Below, piece after piece: positions 44,118 through 56,100 of a stretch of 64,000 nt of DNA. The stretch comes from Takakia lepidozioides (lineage: Eukaryota; Streptophyta; Takakiopsida; Takakiales; Takakiaceae). Both the position numbers and the translations under genes were made by a program. Each line of letters opens with the position of its first letter. Within the stretch, counting starts at the first letter, position 1. The DNA is taken from the NCBI GenBank assembly GCA_030704615.1, contig CM060733.1, positions 64,170,001 through 64,234,000 of the forward strand, read 5' to 3'. The notes beneath the pieces are model-generated. The model was not told where the DNA came from. It saw only the letters and a list, made by a program, of their open reading frames with translations, and ran no database searches.

Positions 44118-45786
44118 CTAACCCATTAATATTACAGAGCCTCCTCCCAAACTGCTCGCAGTCAAGGCATGTGTTCGAAGACGCCTCCGGTTACCACAAC
44201 CACTTGCAACGGTCTCCGCACCAAAGGAAACGGAAAGACTTTCGGAGAACTCGAACCTAGTAGTAACATTATCATCCGAAATGTTACTTGGAACCCTACT
44301 TGTTGAATCTCTTAATGCTCTTGAAGCCTGCCGGGAAGCCCGCCATTCTTGCCAATCACGAAGCTCTTCTTCTTCTTTTCGAATTCGCTCCTTGAATGTG
44401 ACTGGGCAAAACAATTTTTCATATGACAAATGTCAGCTGAAATGTGGAACATTTGTAGAAAAAATAATAAAGTAAAAGTGCAAGTGGAAGATACTTTCAA
44501 GATCAAATTCTCCATAAACAACAAACAGTGGGATAAGTACATACCAAGGTAATCAGGTTCCTTTTGTTGTGGGGATCCAAACACGAGGATCAACACATCT
44601 TCCATACTAAGCCCAATAGGCATGGTCGCGACCAATAGGCTTACGAGAACACTTGGCAGGGTTCTCGCTGATGTAATCTACGACTGTTGAAGCTGCAGCC
44701 ATTTTCAATATATATGGCCACACAGCTTTGTCATATCATCCTGGTCAACCAAGCCCTTTGGTGATGGCTTGTATGAAATAGGGAAGAATCCAGTATTTGG
44801 TGGGTTTCGGAGGCCCTTTGATGGCTCATCATCGACAAGGAGTATTTGTCCCTGCACCTTATTCGGATCGTTTAGGAGCTTAGATAGCTTCACGAGCCTC
44901 ATCAGATCTTTTGACCATATAATCTTTGAGGGCCAGTCAGTGTAGTACTTCTTAAGATTGTCGTCGTCCACGTCTTGCACAAGTTACTGCGACAGAATTG
45001 AATAAGGTCAGAAATGATATCGACCTAACAAGCATGTTGTTTAAAGTTCATGAACCTCCACTGTCTAGTGGATGTTCATGTTGTTACAAAAATTGGAATT
45101 TGTTGAGAAATATACCTTGGCAGCAATGATCGTGTGTTGTCCACCGATGACGAAGAATCTGGAATTTTCCACCTCCTTCCAGTTTCGAGGTTTCGAACTA
45201 GAAACCTCCATAGGCTTCTCGGGGTTTGCGGGAATCAAATAAACTGGATGTTTGGAGTCGAACACCCGGAGCTGCTAAAGATGCGCTTTGACTTCGTCTT
45301 TGTGCTTCACATTTAGGGGCCTGTACACCATATCCCTGGGAACAAGCTCCATCATGGAAACTTTGACGTCCTAGGTCGCCTCAAACCCAAACGGAAACAT
45401 GTCCTTGTAGTCTTGCTCCAGCCTCTCCTGCATCTTCTCTCACTTCTCTTTGTCGAATATGTCTGCGGCCTTGGGTTTCTTGTTATCTGTCATGAAAGCG
45501 GGATCCATCTCCTCCTTTTGTTTCTTCTTTCCCCCTGATGTCCCGGCTTCATTCTCATCACCACCGGCGTCAATGGATTTCCGTTTTCCCTTCTTTGGCC
45601 GTGCTCTCACAGCCTCCTCCTCCCGCGTCTTTGCAATCTCCTTTCCCTTTAAATAAAGCACAACCAAGAAAATACCCCAAGCCATGCAAAAACCTTCATC
45701 TGTAAATTGAGTACCCTCGTCGCAATATGTGAACCCCGCCCGAATGGACTCTCTCATCATGGCCTTCCTTAGAATTCGTACCTCCA
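44118..45786 (-). pseudogene. Third ParB-like gene, 3' part (split by the CACTA element)
   Basis: The minus-strand frame runs from the CACTA border (VRILRKAMMRESIRAGFTY) through FCMAWGIFLVVLYLKGKEIA, a lysine-rich nuclear-type linker, DYKDMFPFGFEAT, MMELVPRDMVYRPLNVKHKD and YLIPANPEKPMEV to the ParB-like core NSRFFVIGGQHTIIAAK, where GGQH matches the ParB GGxHR-type signature. The next exon has TDWPSKIIWSKDLMRLVKLS and LLVDDEPSKGLRNPP, the latter like the HAD/FCP1 motif. Two later exon-like blocks end at 44118. The frame is kept but interrupted by four stops (TGA after FDKEK, TAG after GFEAT, TAG after VKAHL, TAA at 44984-44986), each one C-to-T or G-to-T change from a sense codon. The gene is inactive. 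Confidence 0.65.
45053..45076. repeat. Intronic AACCTCCACTGT palindrome
   Basis: The imperfect palindrome, with left half-site AACCTCCACTGT, lies in the intron between the GGQHTIIAAK exon and the TDWPSKIIW exon of the third ParB-like gene. Relatives occur at 59867-59895 and 62751-62774. Confidence 0.75.
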
Positions 45787-46149
45787 CACTACAACAAATT
45801 GCGGTTTTTACGACTCTATGTTATGACTGCAAATGCAGTTATGAAAGCCATTTACGACTTCATGACTCTGTAGTCGTAAAATCCTAGTCAGTTGTGGCAT
45901 GGCAGACATGACTCGCCAGCCTTTCTGTGACGTGGCGCCTGAGCAGCTGTGGGGGTAGTCATACACGCTGGCTTTACTAAATGACTGAACGGGTCCATGT
46001 CAGCCGCTGTGTAAGAGAGACACGTGCTCTCTACAGAACATGCCATGTGTCAGACTACGACGCCATCCCGACTGCAGAGGAGGGAATCGGACGTTAGCAC
46101 GTGTCGCATCGTGATTTTGACACGTGGTTCCTCATGTCAATTGACACGC

Positions 46150-46245
46150 GTCGATGTGGGGGGGGGGGGGGGGGGGTTTGGGGATTTAATTTATTGTTAT
46201 TATAATTACTATAACAATAATAATAATAATTATTATTATTATTAC
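46150..46245. repeat. Poly-G run and AAT microsatellite
   Basis: A G-run of about 18 bases near 46160 is followed by (AAT/ATT)n at 46206-46245, inside the CACTA left subterminal region. The G-run could form a quadruplex. Confidence 0.8.
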
Positions 46246-46369
46246 TTTTGACCAACAGGGGACAATGGCACATTATTAAATAACGAATTTTTGAAATTAT
46301 ATTCTTAGATAAAATATTTATTCGCTCAGATACCAAAACACACCCTTACGGGGAAGGAGAGTTTGCCTT

Positions 46370-48250
46370 AGTGCCTATGCTGAATTGCGTCTGCTACTCT
46401 CTGTAATCTAACAGGCATTCACCTTTTTGCCTCTATTGTCCCACCATTGACTGGGGTCAGAAAAGTTCATTCCTCATCTCTGTTACCTGTTTATGGATAC
46501 TTTCCTATTGTCACTTTGGCAGTATCATGTCAAAGTCACTCCAAACTATCTACCATCTACCCATGACCATCTATCCATGCGGGTTTATTGTAGCTATCAT
46601 TCCACAGGGAATCATCGGTAATCTGGAGCTTGAAATCCGGCTCTCTTGGATGATCTGGACCCACACTCTATCCCTGCTCCTTCAGCTATCCATGCCTCTG
46701 CACAAATCATGCATATATCCTTGCATTGCTGTTAGCAGCTGACAATGATAGCCTACATTCGTCCCAGCAAACACCCAACTCAACTTATCACACTAGTTCA
46801 TATTCTCAATTGCATCTGCTACTCTCTGTAATCCAACAGACATTTACCTTTTTGCCTCGGTTGTCCCACCATTGACTGGGGTCAGAAAAGTATTCATTTC
46901 ACTTCCCCTCATCTCCGTTAACTGTTTTTCGATACTTTCGTGTTGTCACATTGACAATATCATGTCAAAGTCACTCCAAACTAGATTCACTCAACCAGCT
47001 AACTTGCAGACATTGAAATTTAGGGCCGGTTCTGATAAGAGGGAAAAACAGGGTGAAATGTGTTGAAGAAGGTGCCTTTATTAGCAGTGTCTGATTTTAT
47101 CAATTGTGCCGCTACTCCTGCGGCTTCCAGTTCACCATCTACCCATGCAAGTTTCTTATAGCTATTGATCCACAGGTAATCATAGGTAATCATGTGCTTG
47201 AAATCTGGCCCGCTTGGATGAATCTGGACCCATACTCTATCCCTGCTCTTTCAGCTATCACTGCTTCTGCACAAATCATGCATACTTCCTTGCCTTGCAG
47301 CTGATAATGACAGCCTAGATTTGTTCTAGGAAACACCCAACTCAGCTTATCACACTAGTTCCTATGCTGAATTGCATCTGCTCTCTATAATCTAACAGGC
47401 ATTAACCTTTTTCCCTCGGTTGTCCCACCATTGACTGGGGTTGGAAAAGTATTCATTCCACAACTTCTCCTCGTCTCTGTGACCTGTTTCTGGATACTTT
47501 CCTATTTTCACATTGGCAGTATCATGTCAAAGTTCAGATCGACATCTACTACAATTCCAGCTTGGACGATGTTACCACGAACCTCTTTGCTATTTTGCAG
47601 GGCTGCCAGGCTTGCACACATGTTGCAAACGTAACAAACGCGATGTGGTTGCGCTGCAGTATCCCTTCCCACACCACTTGCTCATAGACCTCTCCAAAGG
47701 GCCTCCATCCCGCGCCGCTGTTGTGCATATCCTGGGATCATCATCCTCCATGCACCCCAATTTGGCATACAAGTCCACAAGGGCATAGTTCAGAACAACA
47801 TTTGTTTAATTCCAGCTTGGACGATGTCATCACAAACCCCGTCTTCACTCATTGCCTACTCTAGTTAAGTGCAATTATGGGCTAGGCTGGTACCACATCT
47901 CATTCAACCATATTATCAAAACAGCCATGTATCCTTGTAGTTGCACCCTGCAACCTTGGCATACATGTCCACTACGGCAACGTTCAGAATCACATCAGAT
48001 ACAATACCAGCTTTGATAATATCACCGTGGACCTCTGTACCCTTTTCCAGGGTTGCCAGGCGTGCAGTTGACATACATATCCACCAAGGCAGTGTTTAGA
48101 GTGACATCGAGTGGTACAATTCCAGATTTGATGATGGACCTTTGCGTCCTTTCCAGGGCTACCAGGCTCGCATTTGACATACGTGTACACACTAGAAGCA
48201 TTCGTGTCTTTTTCAAATCGATTGCATGTCCGCGACCACTCCGGAAACCA
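46370..48250 (-). pseudogene. Nested PPR and PPR-flank repeats
   Basis: Reverse-strand copies of the 22.5-23.6 kb flank phrases occur three times (46380-46740, 46800-47310 and 47340-47520). Broken PPR pieces on the minus strand follow: NASLVALERTQRSIIKSGIV, TLNTALVDMYVNCTPGNPGK (48216-48022) and others near 47600-47780. They are insertions or captures inside the CACTA and cannot be read as a gene. Confidence 0.65.
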
Positions 48251-48535
48251 CTTGGTAGTAAACGGGACTACTGGAGAGTCGAAACAGACAAAATTTGAAA
48301 AAGCCAAAATTGCAAGTGGTTGTAATTACTGCACATGCGACTACAAATTTTCATTCCTAATTCGATTAATGGAATAAAGATATTTATTCATTAAAGTGAA
48401 TATGTAGTCGACTCAACGACTCCATGAACCACTGCGCATTCATTGCACCCATGACTCGGCAGCACATTTGCTGACGTGGCTTTCACAAAAAGAGGTAAAC
48501 AAAATGTGGCCTTGGGGGAATAGATATTTTAATAC

Positions 48536-49181
48536 ATGCTGCCTCCACCTGGCCTGTCTGGCAAGGATGCAAGTGCTGCGTCGGACATGGCGGGACGTGG
48601 GAATGCAAATCCTGACACGGCAAGGCCTTTGTATACTGTGAGCGCGCGTAGTGGCTTCTCAGAACGGTGTGACATCGGGTTCTTGGTCATTCAACATTTA
48701 CAGAATGTGCTGGATGGAGGCACGATGGAGCGCACGGAGAGGTAAAGGCTGAAAGCGTTCATTAAGGTTGTGAACTACAATTATATCATGCCAAACCAGT
48801 TTTTCGGTACGCAGATGGTGTCATGAGAGATTCTGCGATTTGCGCATAGGTGGACTTAATTTTGATGTTGACTTGAAGGCAAATGTGACACCAGTGAAAC
48901 TGGAAACTACAGGTAAGATGATGGCATGCTACATCGCGACATAAACCTGCATTTGACATTCAGGCTTAGGATTCATGCAATTTGGTGCTACTCAGGCCTG
49001 CACAGTTCCAGAGCAAAAGTGGGAGCCCATCCCAGGGATGGGGACCTCGTAAGTGCTTCTTCATTTTGTACTCACCTTGTTTTTGCATCGCACTTGTGCT
49101 ACAAGGGGCAGAGCCATTCATTTGGCTGGAGGTTCAATTCCTCTACAAGTGAGCTATTCCCGTGTCACTACAATCAGTTAG
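48536..49181 (+). CDS. Small four-exon CACTA-borne gene, unknown function
   Basis: Exons 48536-48741, 48815-48912, 48964-49048 and 49106-49181 have matching phases at all three junctions and GT/AG borders (gtaaag, gtaaga and gtaagt donors). They join into an open frame of about 154 codons ending at TAG 49179-49181. Recognisable segments are RSGFSERCDIGFLVIQHLQN, WCHERFCDLRIGGLNFDVDL, FMQFGATQACTVPEQKWEPI and SIPLQVSYSRVTTIS. I recognise no domain. Upstream exons may exist. By analogy with En/Spm, a small spliced DNA-binding accessory protein (TNPA-like) is possible, but the sequence gives no direct evidence. Lack of frame damage sets it apart from nearly everything around it. Confidence 0.6.
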
Positions 49182-50154
49182 ATGTGTTTGTGGTGGTTGC
49201 TGGATTTGCGGCTCTGGGGTGTCTTGCCAAGTGCTTGCAGGGATCAACGTTAATGTGGACGGGGCAGTACATGTAGTCAGTGAAGGACCGAAAGTGAGGA
49301 AAGAGATATGTGTATCACGTCTGTGGGATTCCTAAAGGGCCACAAGGAGTAGAACAACAAACAAATAACCATAGAAGGGCCCACAAAGAGTCAGAGAACT
49401 ACTCAAGGCTAATATCAGTTCATTGTTGCAACTGGCCCCACCATTTGACCTTGAATTTATGTCGTCGGGAGCTTAAGGAACGAATGCCAAACTCGCCCCG
49501 AACAGCCACATTGGCTGTTTTGGAGCATACTGACATGCACATGAAAACCGTGTCAAGGGCTTGGTGTCAATTGTGCTAAGAGATCAGCTAGTGAGTCGAG
49601 GTAACCCTCCCCGTGATTGTGAAAAAGAAGATATACCGAGTCATTTTCTTATCCAAGCATATATTAACCATGATAGATGAGACCTTTAGTTTTTGGATGG
49701 ATAATAGACAAGGCCGCTTTTAAGGACATTGACCATCCTACCAGGACTACCTCTCATTTGCTTGAAGCCTGGACCGCAATAAGACATTGAGGATATGAAC
49801 TGTTCAAGCATTACAAAAAATGAAAGAAACAAAGAAACTGTATGATGTCCACTGGAGATTACAGAACAAGCCTGCATAACAGGCCAACCAAATGTCAATT
49901 GTGTGAATCACTACATCTAGTTGTCTGGAGGACTGTAAGTGGTTTAGGGTTTAACGTCTCAAAGTCGAAAAGGCACGACACGTGTTCATATTTGAAATCA
50001 ACAACGGCCGGATCTTCACCTTGAGCTCGGGGGGTGTGTGATCACACTCCCCTCCTTGTCCTTCTTTCCTCCTTTGCATGTCTTGGTCTTCCTCGCTCGT
50101 CTTTGTCTTGCTCATGGTCTATGTCCTCGCTCGTCTTCATCTTTGTCATGGTCT

Positions 50155-53100
50155 ATGTCCACGCATAGTAAGAAGCGGTCGACCGCCGAGGCAGCATCAC
50201 CTCCTCCCACTTGTGCACATTCCAGCCCCGCGGTGCGAAGGAGCCCCCGCCTGGCTCGACTGAATCTGGTACAGATGGCGTCGGTGCGAGAGGGAAGGCA
50301 GAGCAGTGGGCGGTCTTCCAGTTTGGATGTTGACACAAGCGACTATAGCATGGGTGACGACGATGAGGTGGAGGACAGTTCGGCGGAAATTGCACCTCCA
50401 TCTGCAGAGTCTCTCCAAAAGGTGCGCAAACGGCACAAACCCGCTGCGCATGAGGTGAGTTCTACCCCTACTTCTGTTCATGTTCTATGGACGTTGAGTT
50501 CTCCTAAAACTGAAACTGGGATGCACATATCCATAAAGTTGTTCAATCGGATCTCGTAGTATAGAGGGCAGTAGAAGAAGAAGTGTTCTTCAGTTTCAAT
50601 TTCCTTGTTGCGCCCTATGCAAGCTGGACATAGGCGGTCCTCCCGTTGCAGGTTTTCCCATCTGCCAGTCTCTATCCGTAGGTTGTGGGAACCCACCCTG
50701 AACTGCCCCAATGCCCTCAGGAGGGAAGGAGCTAAGGGTGCTGAAAGGTAATTTGGTCTCAAGATTCTATCATCGCGGAGCACCAAGAATGTCTCTCGAT
50801 AGAAGTGGAGCTTTGTTGTGAGATTGGGTAGCATCCAAGTTCTCTTCACATGTAATTCCATAAGATCTCTCCGAATGAGTCTGTTGCGGTCGTGTGGATG
50901 TGATGTCCACCTCATCTGGGTTCATTGGTAATAGGAAAGTAGTAGAAAGTCCGTTACGTTGAAATAAACTGTCCACTCGAGCATACCAGGAGTTCCCGAA
51001 ACCTGCAGCTTTGAGCCTCATAGATGTTGTGAGGGCCCTTGCCACTAGCCCTTTGGGTGGAAGGGCCTGCAATCTACTCCTCACAGATTGTAAGCCTGAA
51101 CTGTGCCTCGGATTGCAATGGTACACATGCGAACTCTGCACCTAGGATCTGAGAGGGAGTTGTGCTCCTGGCGCCAAGCATTGCTTGGAGAAAAGATGAC
51201 CGTAATGGTTCCAAAATCTTTTCCCACCAGGAGACAGGGACACCAGGTGCCCAAAACTCACAACCATAGATGGTAGCAGGGCTGACGACGGTGTCAAACA
51301 GACACTTTTTGGTCGGGGGATGCCGCACATGTATTTGCTTGCATTTGGCGTGAAGGCGGACGGAGGCCGCCTTACCTTTAGTCAATCTGTCCAAGGCAGT
51401 GGCTGCAAAGTGAAACTTGGGGAGTGGATAACCAGACCTAGGTACCGGTATGATTTGACAATCTCAATTTCCTGCTGGTTGAAGATGAATCTACGATCAG
51501 CCTGGCCATTGAAGACCATGATCTTGGTCTTGCTAAGATTGACTTGCATCCCATAGTCTTTGCAGAACTGTTCCAAAATTTAGAGATGGCGTTGCAGAAA
51601 GACCGGGGATTGTGCCAAAAGGGCAACATCATCAGCGTAGAGGAGATGTGATTGGGCAGAAAATGAAGTTAGGTAGAAATGTGCAGTGGTAGCAATCAAC
51701 GACATAGGAGAGGGAGGAAGTGATCTTAAGTGGCAGTGGGGTAGCCAAGAGATCCCGGTCCTCCCTTCCTACACTTACCTAGGCGTTGAGTTTTCCTCCA
51801 ATTGTAATTGGGATGCACATATACGGAAAGTTGTTCAAACTGGCAAGGGCAAAGCTCTGGGGCTCACTAAATTTTTCCACTGCAGAGGGGTCATCTCTGA
51901 GGTTAAGAAAACCATGCTTTGTCGCGTTATTAGACCTGCCTTGGAGTACGGATCTGCTATATGGGTTGATAACTCCAACCAGGCTAAGTCTCTAGAATCC
52001 ATTCAAGTGGGGGTGCTTAAGGAGTCTATGTCAGCATGGAGAAAACAGCCAATGTGGCTGTTTGGGGGTGAGTTTGGCATCCCATCCTTAAGCTCCCGAC
52101 GAGATGAATTTAAGGTCAGATGGTGGGGTCAGCTGCAACATATGCCCAACACCAGATATCCTAAGTTGATCGACTCTAAATCTTGGAAACAGGACCGCCC
52201 TGTCAAACAGACTAAGTCATGGCAGAAGAGAGTAGAAAAGATTCTCAAGGACCTGGACCTGGATCCGCAAGTCTTGACCCTGCTGGATAAATCTGCCTTA
52301 GAGGCTGTAGTGTCTGAAGCCATGTCTATTGCCATGAGATTGTCTGATGAAAATGAAGTTAGGCAGAGAACTTCCCTGAACTCGTTTCTAGTCAGTGACA
52401 TGGGGGTGGACATCTTGGATGACCTGAAGGGTCCACCCACTCTCAGCACTAGACTGAAATTTAAACTCAGGGCAGGAAGCCTACCTTTGAACAACAAACA
52501 GAAGCAGATCGGAAAGGGAGAGTGCAATTGTCCGTTGTGTGGGCAATCTGAAGACAGTATTCATTTTTTGATACGCTGTCCGGGGTTCTCTCACCAAAGA
52601 GACGCTCTCTTCAATTCTATCAAGGGAATTGTGCCTGTTCCCCTGTTTACCAACTTTGAAAGACTCGAGGTTGAGCCAAAAGCCCAGGCCCTCCTGAGGC
52701 CTAGTTTCTGGGCAAATCACACACAGCAGATTGATGCTTGTGTGAAGGGATTTCTAGAGGATATCTGGAAAACCCGGATCAATGCTTTATACGAAGGTAA
52801 GTCTTACTACCAACGTCATAGGGTCATTGTCTGACTCACTGCCCGGGGTGCTATCACCATACAGACCACCGGATATCCAAGCTATCAATTGAATTGTGTC
52901 TGCACCTGTGTTTACAAACATTGAGAGTCTTTAGGCCTTTTGGGGCTCCGATGTGGGCTCCGCCATACAGCCATTGTGTGAATAGATGTCCACTCCCTAT
53001 GTGCAAAACCCAGATGGATGTTCTGTTTCCTGGTAAGTGTGTATGATGGTACTGATGTGAACCCGCCCACATTATGTTTCTTCACCAATGAATGGCCTTA

Positions 53101-56100
53101 CATGTTATGAGGACATTCTGTCCCTCTCCTTTTCAGTTTTTGGCACTTGCGCTGCAGGGGAGTGGGTTTGAGGTCAGCCAATCCATAGTTGTGGTTGTGG
53201 GATTGTTTGTGCTCTGGTGACGTTGTGTTCAGTAGGACTACAGCTGATGCACCTTGTGTGTGGGATGTTTTTGGCAGCAAAAGGGGAGTGAAGCTGCAGC
53301 AAAGCACTCACAACCACCACACAATGCCAACCAACACCAACCTTGGCACCCACCCCCTGCCGCATGGTCTCCACAACAGAGTGCACCATGGGGAGCCCCC
53401 CTGCTTCGGGGTCGTGGCGCTGGCTTCCTGATGCTGGCACGTCACAATGGGGGCCTCCCACATCTCCATATGGCCCTCCCCCCTCCGGCACACATCAGTC
53501 ACCCCCCACAACGTATGACGGCGCTGCTCCAGAGCATGGGGGCAGGAAACGGACATCAGAGCTGAGGAAGGAACGACGCCATGCCATGAAACAATGGGAA
53601 GGAGATGGAGAGGGAAGGGTGGCTGCAGGGCTAAAGCGCCACAAGGTGGAGGTGCATGGAAATGGAGTCATCAATGTTGGCTGCGAAGGTAAGGAACACT
53701 CGCAGCGTGATTTGTGTGGCCTGGCATTGCGTTACCTTGACTCAAGCGTACAAGACATTGACCAGCAGTCCCAAGTGCCATGTCAACAGTAATAGAGGGC
53801 ATAAATGGAATGTACGAGTACAGACCTATCCCTGCCAATTGTGATTTTATAGTGAAGCAATGTGGGAAGATAATGAAAGGAGAAAGAGAAAAACTGAAAG
53901 ATAAATGGGCAAAGACTGGTGTGAGGCCAATGAACACTGAACCCGCCTATTGGGATAAGCTTGTTGCCTACTGGGAGTCCCCTCGTGGACTTGCAAAGGC
54001 TAAAGGGATGAAGCAAGCGCGTGCTTGTGTCACGAACCCCTCGCGTTGGGGCCAGGCAGGAGTTGCAGGCCAAGCAGCCCGTTTGGTAATCTCCTCACCC
54101 CCTTCTCATTGCTCCTACGTTGTGGCATGTTCTGATGGAAGAGACACCCACGAGTGGGTTTTATTGCTTGTGCAGAATTAGTTGTTATGTGATATGCAGG
54201 GCAGTGCTTTGTCCATATGCTCCTGGCATTTTGTACTGACAGTGTGGGGATGGGCAAATACAGAAAAGACGCAAAGCGCGGAGCCCGTCACTGTCCGAGC
54301 TCGGGGCGGAGCAAAAGAACTATGCGACTGGCACCCCATCAGAGTCTGTTTTGAGCCAGGTATGTTTTGAAGTCCGGTTTCCATTCATGAATCTGTTGTT
54401 GTACTAAGATTTGGTGGGTATGTGGGGTCCCCACGCATGGTACATGAGGGGTGTTATGCCAAACCCAGCCATCTCGGAATGCCTGAAATCCTGCACATTC
54501 GGCCTCTTCTTCTGGTTTTTAACAGTTTGGGTGGGTGTTTGTATGCGTAGGGAGCGGGGAACTCAATGGCAGCCCGCATCGGGGCCCTGGAGAGGCTTGC
54601 GGCTCTCTCTGCGAAGCGGGAGAGGGGAATGGAAGCACAACTGAAGAAGATAGTGGAACTCATGATGAGGCAAAAAAGGGGTGTGACGGGTGGCATTATG
54701 GAAGACCCCCCTGCTGCGACCATTGTACCTGAGAAGGAGGAAGTAATTGTAGTGGGTAGGGATGTGACAGAGGTCCAGCCTGTTGTTGATGATATTCACA
54801 GTGGGGGGCAGGGTCCACTCGTTGAAGAGGGAGAGGTCCAGCGAGTTGGTGGGGATGACATGGACGATGGGGGGGTCATTGCTCATTCTATCAAGGGAAA
54901 AGGGGAAGCTGTAGGGGGAGAGGGTGGTAGTTTGCCTGGTCCAGGTTGCAGGGGGACCGAAACTTTGCCCTCCGGGGTGACTATTGTCTCCCAACCCACT
55001 GAGGTGAGACCCCGTGACACCCCTTCAAAAGCTCCTTTCATAGAAAAGTCGAAACTAATTGTTCTAGACCTGAACGGGATCCTGTGCCACTCTATTCCTA
55101 ACTTTCAGCCCAACCCGAGGCGTCATTGGCCATGGGTGTTGACCACCAACAAGTATGTTTTCCCAAGGCCCCAGGTCTGCGAGTTTTTAAACCTTCTCTT
55201 CCGGCATTTCTACGTTGGGATATGGTCCTGTGCTTCCAAGGGGAATGTTGCAGACATCTTCAAAGTGGTGATGCAGGGGGTCAAGGGTTCTCCCCTCTTT
55301 GTGTGGTCACAAGAGGAGTGTGACCCCTTGACAGAGCCACACCCCACAAAAGGGCCTGCCGTACAGAACTTACAGAAGAGACTGTCGAGGGTGTGGTCGG
55401 AATTTTCTGGATTTAACGAATCCAACACCCTCCTAGTGGATGATTCACCACACAAGGGGAGGGGGAACTCCCCTTTGAACATGGTCCATCCATTGTCGTT
55501 TGATGTCACTGGCAATGTCAGTGAGGGGCCCGATTCAGAGTACCTTTTAGAAACAGTCTGGCCCTACTGCCAAGATTTGTTTTGCTCCAAGGATGTGCGT
55601 GTCTTCACAAGCACGCGGAAGCTGACCCCGACTGGCGGCTTGAATGTGGGAGAGGATGGGGTCGTTGGGGGAAGTACTTCTGCGCCCATGCAGGTGAAAC
55701 TAACCTTACTGTTTGCAACATGACATCGAACCCAAAAGATATGTTTGTTTTGTCCCCCCGGATGCCCTCTCACGCAAGGCTGGCACTATATGTTTTGCAG
55801 GGACCACATGTACAGGGAGTGGCAGTGGGGTCGTCTGTGAAGAAGGTGGGTCCTGCGCCAAGGACCATAGTGCTATGGCGGCAGCATTCCGGATTTCCCC
55901 CCCGGCATGAGGAGGCAGGCTCCAAGGTATGGTTGTTCCCAGCCCCTCTCCGCAAACTTACTTGGTTGGTTTCCTTTATGGATACACTTCCTGAAGCGTT
56001 GCAATGTGTATTCATTGCAGGTGAGCAAGAGGAGTGGGCTGTCCCCGGCACCATCATCGCAGCAGGACGTGGTTCCCCAGGCATGCATTCATGGCTCCTT

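Noticed and set aside
44984-45480. Stops repaired by U-to-C RNA editing
   Set aside because: Ferns, hornworts and some lycophytes do this in organelles only. This is nuclear TE-rich DNA, so mutation is the simpler reading.
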